Positions 60,736 to 64,000 of a stretch of DNA of 64,000 nucleotides are shown one piece after another. This DNA comes from NP936 sp002726085 (GTDB lineage: Bacteria > Acidobacteriota > Vicinamibacteria > Vicinamibacterales > UBA8438), in the NCBI GenBank assembly GCA_036012905.1, contig DASCQF010000093.1, positions 105,816 to 169,815 of the forward strand, in the 5' to 3' direction. The first letter of the stretch is position 1, and each line of letters opens with the position of its first letter. The translations under genes and the position numbers were made by a program. Under the pieces are notes generated by a model. It had not been told where the DNA came from, ran no database searches, and saw only the letters and a program-made list of their open reading frames with translations.

Positions 60736-63700
60736 CGACTGAGCTCCTCTCGCAACTCCGCCAGCTTGCGACTGAGCCGTTCAGCGACGTTGTCCTCGGA
60801 GAGGGCAATCTTCTGCTTCCCGTCCACTTCGCCTGGGGGATCACGGTCGGAAATCGAGGTGCCCGTCGTCGCTTCGGGCGACAGCAACGCATCGAGATGC
60901 TCCACAAGCGCCGACGGTGTGGGGTAGTCGAAGATCTCAGTCGCCGACAGCGAGCAGCCGAGACCGGTCTGCAGACGGCCGCGCAGCTCCATCGACGTGA
61001 GCGAATCCATCCCAAGGTCGAAGAATCCCTGCTCCATGTCGACGACGGCCCGTCCCGGCATGGAAAGGACTTGTCGGACGTGTTCGCGAACGAAGGCAGC
61101 CAGAGCGCTACGACGTCTGGAGCTTGGGACCAGCAGCGGACTCTCGACGACCGCGGGCTCCGCCATCGGGCGCTGCTGTGGCGCGCACCGGGACAGGAGT
61201 GGCAACGCCCTCAACGATCGTGGTATCCGCGTCCAATCGACGTCGAACACTCCGACCTGCGGCGACTCTCCGGTCATCACGCGTTCGAGGATCGCCAGGC
61301 CGCGTTCGGGCGCCATCAGCCGCAGCCCCTTCAACCGCACGCGCGCGGCCACCTCCGCACCGGCCACCGCGCCGGCCTGTGCCCAGGCGCCCCAGTTGAC
61401 GCTGACCGCGGACAGCCCTTGCGCCCGCCGATAGTGCGCCAGCGCGTCGAGGAACGCGTTGGCGGCCGCGTGGCTCGCCTGTCCTGGAGACCCGATGAGC
61501 GACGTCGCGGCCGAAAAGAGAACAAAACAATCGAGCGGAGCCTGGCGTGTGGCCAGATGCAGGTTCCAGGCGCCCTGCACTTTGGGCTTGAGCACGGCGG
61601 AGGCGCGCTGGGCATCGAGCTGCGTCAGGATGCCATCGTCCAGATGACCCGCGGCGTGAAACACCCCGGCGAGGCGGTGTCCGTTCTCGCGAATCCACCC
61701 AAGGAGCGTGTCGACCGCACTCGGCTCGGTGACGTCCGTCTGTTTCACCACGACCTGCCGGCCAGCCGCCTCAATCGCCCGGATCGCCTCTCTGGCCGGT
61801 GACGAGGGTACCCGTCGGCCAACGAGCACGATCCGACCGGCGCCTTTCGAGGCCAGCCAGTCGGCCAGCAAGAGGCCCAACCCGCCCAAACCACCGGTTA
61901 CCAGATAGGTCCCATCCGGATCGCAGGCAAACGATGGGAAGCCGGAGATCGGATAGGGTACGAGCCGAGCCACGCGCCGCTGGCCGCTCCGGATGAGCTG
62001 TAGCGTTTCGTCGTTCTGACGAAGCATTCCATCGACAAGCAGATGACTCGCATCGCCCGTCCGGTCCCGCGGATCCAGGTCGTGCAGACAGGTTCGCAGC
62101 TCCGGATGCTCGAGCGTGACCACTCTGCCAATGCCCCAGGCGGCGGCCTGCGCGACGCCTTCCAGTGACTCTCCCTCCAGCGCCACCGCGCCGCGTGTAA
62201 CCAGGTGCAAGGCGCATCGCCTGGAGGCAACCGGCGCGAGGTTGCGGACGAGCGTGGCGAGTTGGCCGCACACATGCTCGGCCGCATGCTGGGCACCCTC
62301 GCCGGTGAGCGTCGGCGCGGCCGGTAGATCGAGCATACGCAGATCGACTACGCCGGACACGCCCGTGTCCGACGAATCGCTGACCGCCCAGTCGCTGTAC
62401 CCGTCTTCGCCCCGGTCCGAGACCAGCGACACTTCCGCACCGACTGCGCGCAACTGGTCGGCAACCTGACCGCCAGTCTCTCCGCGATCACCCATCACCA
62501 CCCACCGTCCGGGAGACGCGTGACCGGTGCCGTGGACGGCAACCCGGTGGACGCCACCGATCGGGGCAGCGTCGCTAGCGGCGCGGCGCGCCACCAGCAC
62601 CGCCTGAGACGCCAGGATGCCCACGTCCCCAGGAGCCGACCCGAAGGTATCGACCTGCTCGAAGCCGCTCAGCTCCAGGACGCGGCGCCAGGCTGGCGGG
62701 TCGACAAGCGGGTGTGACGGTCTCAGGTTGTGGTCCTGAAAGCGCCACCACCCGTCGGTCAACCCGAAGATGAGATCGATAGCGCGGCGCGGCGCCGTCC
62801 CTTCGAGCAGTACCAGGAAGCCCCCGGGCGCGAGCAAGCTGGCCACGTGGGTCAGGCTCTCGCGCAAATCGCGGGTGGCGTGCAGCACATTGGCGGCCAC
62901 CACCATGTCAAAGGCGGCGGGCTCGAACCCCTGGGTGGCCGGGTCACGCTCGATGTCGAGCCGAGCGGTCTCGAGAAACGGCAGGTGGGCGAACCGGTCG
63001 CGTGCACGGACGAGGAAGCCGGAAGACAGATCGGTAAACAGATATGCGGTGTGGTCCGCAGGCAGCCGCGGTGCAATCGCTGTCGTCACGCCGCCTGTGC
63101 CCGCGCCGATCTCCAGGACACGGATCGTGCGGCCGCCGCGCTGGACGTCCGCGATGCCGGTCACCACCCGCTCGACGATCCCGTTGACGGTGTCGGAGAG
63201 GAGCGTGTCGGCATACAGGTCCGCGGCGGTCAAGGACGCGTCTGGAGGAAAGAGCAGTGCCAGAGGGTCCTGCTGACCGGTCAGCACCGCTCCCAGCGCC
63301 GCGCCGCAGCGGTCGAGCATCCGGATCTCACGTTCGGCGTCCGGATAGCGTCCGATCAACTGCTCGACACTCTCGGTCGCCGGCGCATCGGGCCAGCGCC
63401 CGGTCGTCTCCCAGCTCCCTCCCCGAAACGACAACGCACCCACCTCGTCGAGCATCGTCAGCAGGCGCCGGAGCAGCGGTCGTCGGTCAGCCGGGATGCC
63501 GGACCTCTCGGCGAACTCGGCGGCGTCCACGCGGACGCCGGCCGCGCGGTCCATGCCGATCTGCGTCATCGCCTCGGCCGCATACCATGCCGCCCGAGTC
63601 TCGAGCGCCGTCAGCGCATCGGCATACCGGTGGAGCCGGGCATCCGCTCTTATTTCGTCGAGATGCGATGCCAGGTGACTCTCCAGGTCCACCGGCGACA

Positions 63701-64000
63701 AAGCGGCGGCGCCCGCCCGTGGTTCGGACCCGCGACCGGGCGGCGGCTCCCAGACGAGGCGATAGGTCCATCCATCGGTGGCGGTCTCGCCGGCGGCATC
63801 GGATGGCGCTACGGCATGCCAATAGCGCTGTCTTTGCCACGGATAGGATGGCAGGGTCACTCGCTGGTGCCCCTGGTCGCGATGCACCGCCTCCCAATCG
63901 ACCGCGACCCCCCGGACCCAGAGGGCGGCCAACGTCTCCAGCAGCGAGCCTCCCGACCCGGACCCGTCTGGTCCGCCCGCCAGCGCGCCGTCACCCGGCG
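60732..64000 (-). CDS. Type I PKS module, (KS-AT)-cMT-KR-ACP, 5' end beyond window
   Basis: 1088 codons are visible and the frame is open to the right edge, so the start is outside. The visible part opens in the linker after an AT domain (LPSYPWQRQRYW). It continues with a C-methyltransferase (VLEIGAGTGGVTTAI, VAANVLHATRDL), a KR (GGLGGLG; B-type-like LDD in HAAGHLDDGI; Lys in KPKVQG) and an ACP (LGMDSLTS). At the KR active site the sequence is SPGQASHAAANAF: His replaces the catalytic Tyr, so the KR may be inactive and leave a beta-ketone, although such His variants occur in other PKSs. An alpha-methyl branch is expected. The tail SEDNVAERLSRKLAELREEL is a docking helix. The TTG at 63932 is an internal codon, not a start. 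Confidence 0.94.
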   Translation of the reverse strand, partial: PGDGALAGGPDGSGSGGSLLETLAALWVRGVAVDWEAVHRDQGHQRVTLPSYPWQRQRYWHAVAPSDAAGETATDGWTYRLVWEPPPGRGSEPRAGAAALSPVDLESHLASHLDEIRADARLHRYADALTALETRAAWYAAEAMTQIGMDRAAGVRVDAAEFAERSGIPADRRPLLRRLLTMLDEVGALSFRGGSWETTGRWPDAPATESVEQLIGRYPDAEREIRMLDRCGAALGAVLTGQQDPLALLFPPDASLTAADLYADTLLSDTVNGIVERVVTGIADVQRGGRTIRVLEIGAGTGGVTTAIAPRLPADHTAYLFTDLSSGFLVRARDRFAHLPFLETARLDIERDPATQGFEPAAFDMVVAANVLHATRDLRESLTHVASLLAPGGFLVLLEGTAPRRAIDLIFGLTDGWWRFQDHNLRPSHPLVDPPAWRRVLELSGFEQVDTFGSAPGDVGILASQAVLVARRAASDAAPIGGVHRVAVHGTGHASPGRWVVMGDRGETGGQVADQLRAVGAEVSLVSDRGEDGYSDWAVSDSSDTGVSGVVDLRMLDLPAAPTLTGEGAQHAAEHVCGQLATLVRNLAPVASRRCALHLVTRGAVALEGESLEGVAQAAAWGIGRVVTLEHPELRTCLHDLDPRDRTGDASHLLVDGMLRQNDETLQLIRSGQRRVARLVPYPISGFPSFACDPDGTYLVTGGLGGLGLLLADWLASKGAGRIVLVGRRVPSSPAREAIRAIEAAGRQVVVKQTDVTEPSAVDTLLGWIRENGHRLAGVFHAAGHLDDGILTQLDAQRASAVLKPKVQGAWNLHLATRQAPLDCFVLFSAATSLIGSPGQASHAAANAFLDALAHYRRAQGLSAVSVNWGAWAQAGAVAGAEVAARVRLKGLRLMAPERGLAILERVMTGESPQVGVFDVDWTRIPRSLRALPLLSRCAPQQRPMAEPAVVESPLLVPSSRRRSALAAFVREHVRQVLSMPGRAVVDMEQGFFDLGMDSLTSMELRGRLQTGLGCSLSATEIFDYPTPSALVEHLDALLSPEATTGTSISDRDPPGEVDGKQKIALSEDNVAERLSRKLAELREELSR

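Noticed and set aside
60732..63932. Treating the right-edge PKS as complete from 63932
   Set aside because: The codon there is an internal TTG in the post-AT linker. The frame is open to base 64000 and the KS and most of the AT are missing from view.

Overview
This window is almost entirely one modular PKS/NRPS hybrid biosynthetic locus read on the minus strand, from right to left. It is cut by both window ends. No tRNA, rRNA, CRISPR array or insertion sequence was seen. GC content is very high throughout, so the long plus-strand open frames are shadows of the minus-strand genes. The host looks like a high-GC Gram-negative soil bacterium. The supporting points are a DUF481-type outer-membrane barrel protein, a TubC-type docking domain and the overall myxobacterial style of the assembly line. 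Myxococcota and Acidobacteriota both fit, and the sequence alone does not decide between them.

Right part (64000 to 41179), in transcription order: a PKS module cut by the window edge (AT end, C-methyltransferase, KR with Tyr to His, ACP); PKS KS-AT-KR-ACP; a P-loop kinase-like protein with an extra C-terminal domain; a 216-bp gap holding a strongly structured inverted-repeat element; PKS KS-AT-DH-KR-ACP; NRPS C-A(Ser)-PCP; PKS KS-AT-KR-ACP. A DUF481 outer-membrane protein (40287-41087) with its own small leader then separates the two halves.

Left part (40150 to 1): an NRPS protein without a condensation domain (A(Val)-PCP-TE with a methyltransferase spliced into the A domain); a JmjC/cupin-8 oxygenase; a 5103-residue four-module NRPS (predicted Tyr, Thr with an inserted FkbM-type O-methyltransferase, an unassigned residue with an inserted N-methyltransferase, Thr); PKS KS-AT-KR-ACP with a C-methyltransferase buried in the KR; NRPS C-A(Gly)-PCP with an N-terminal beta-hairpin docking domain; a glycosyltransferase gene broken by a frameshift and an in-frame TGA; a second JmjC/cupin-8 oxygenase; and an NRPS running off the left end (C-A(Val-like)-PCP, C-A(Val-like)-PCP-E, then a C domain).

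Seven junctions overlap by 1 to 4 bases (GTGA four times, ATGA, TTGA and TAATG once each), so most of the locus is translationally coupled and probably co-transcribed. All four complete AT domains carry the malonyl-type HAFH signature, so methyl branches must come from the embedded SAM-dependent domains. The predicted product is a heavily methylated polyketide-peptide: C-, O- and N-methylation, two hydroxylations, at least one D-residue, and a sugar step that now looks lost. Residue assignments are my hand reading of the ten-residue specificity codes against GrsA and are inference. I do not recognise the product.
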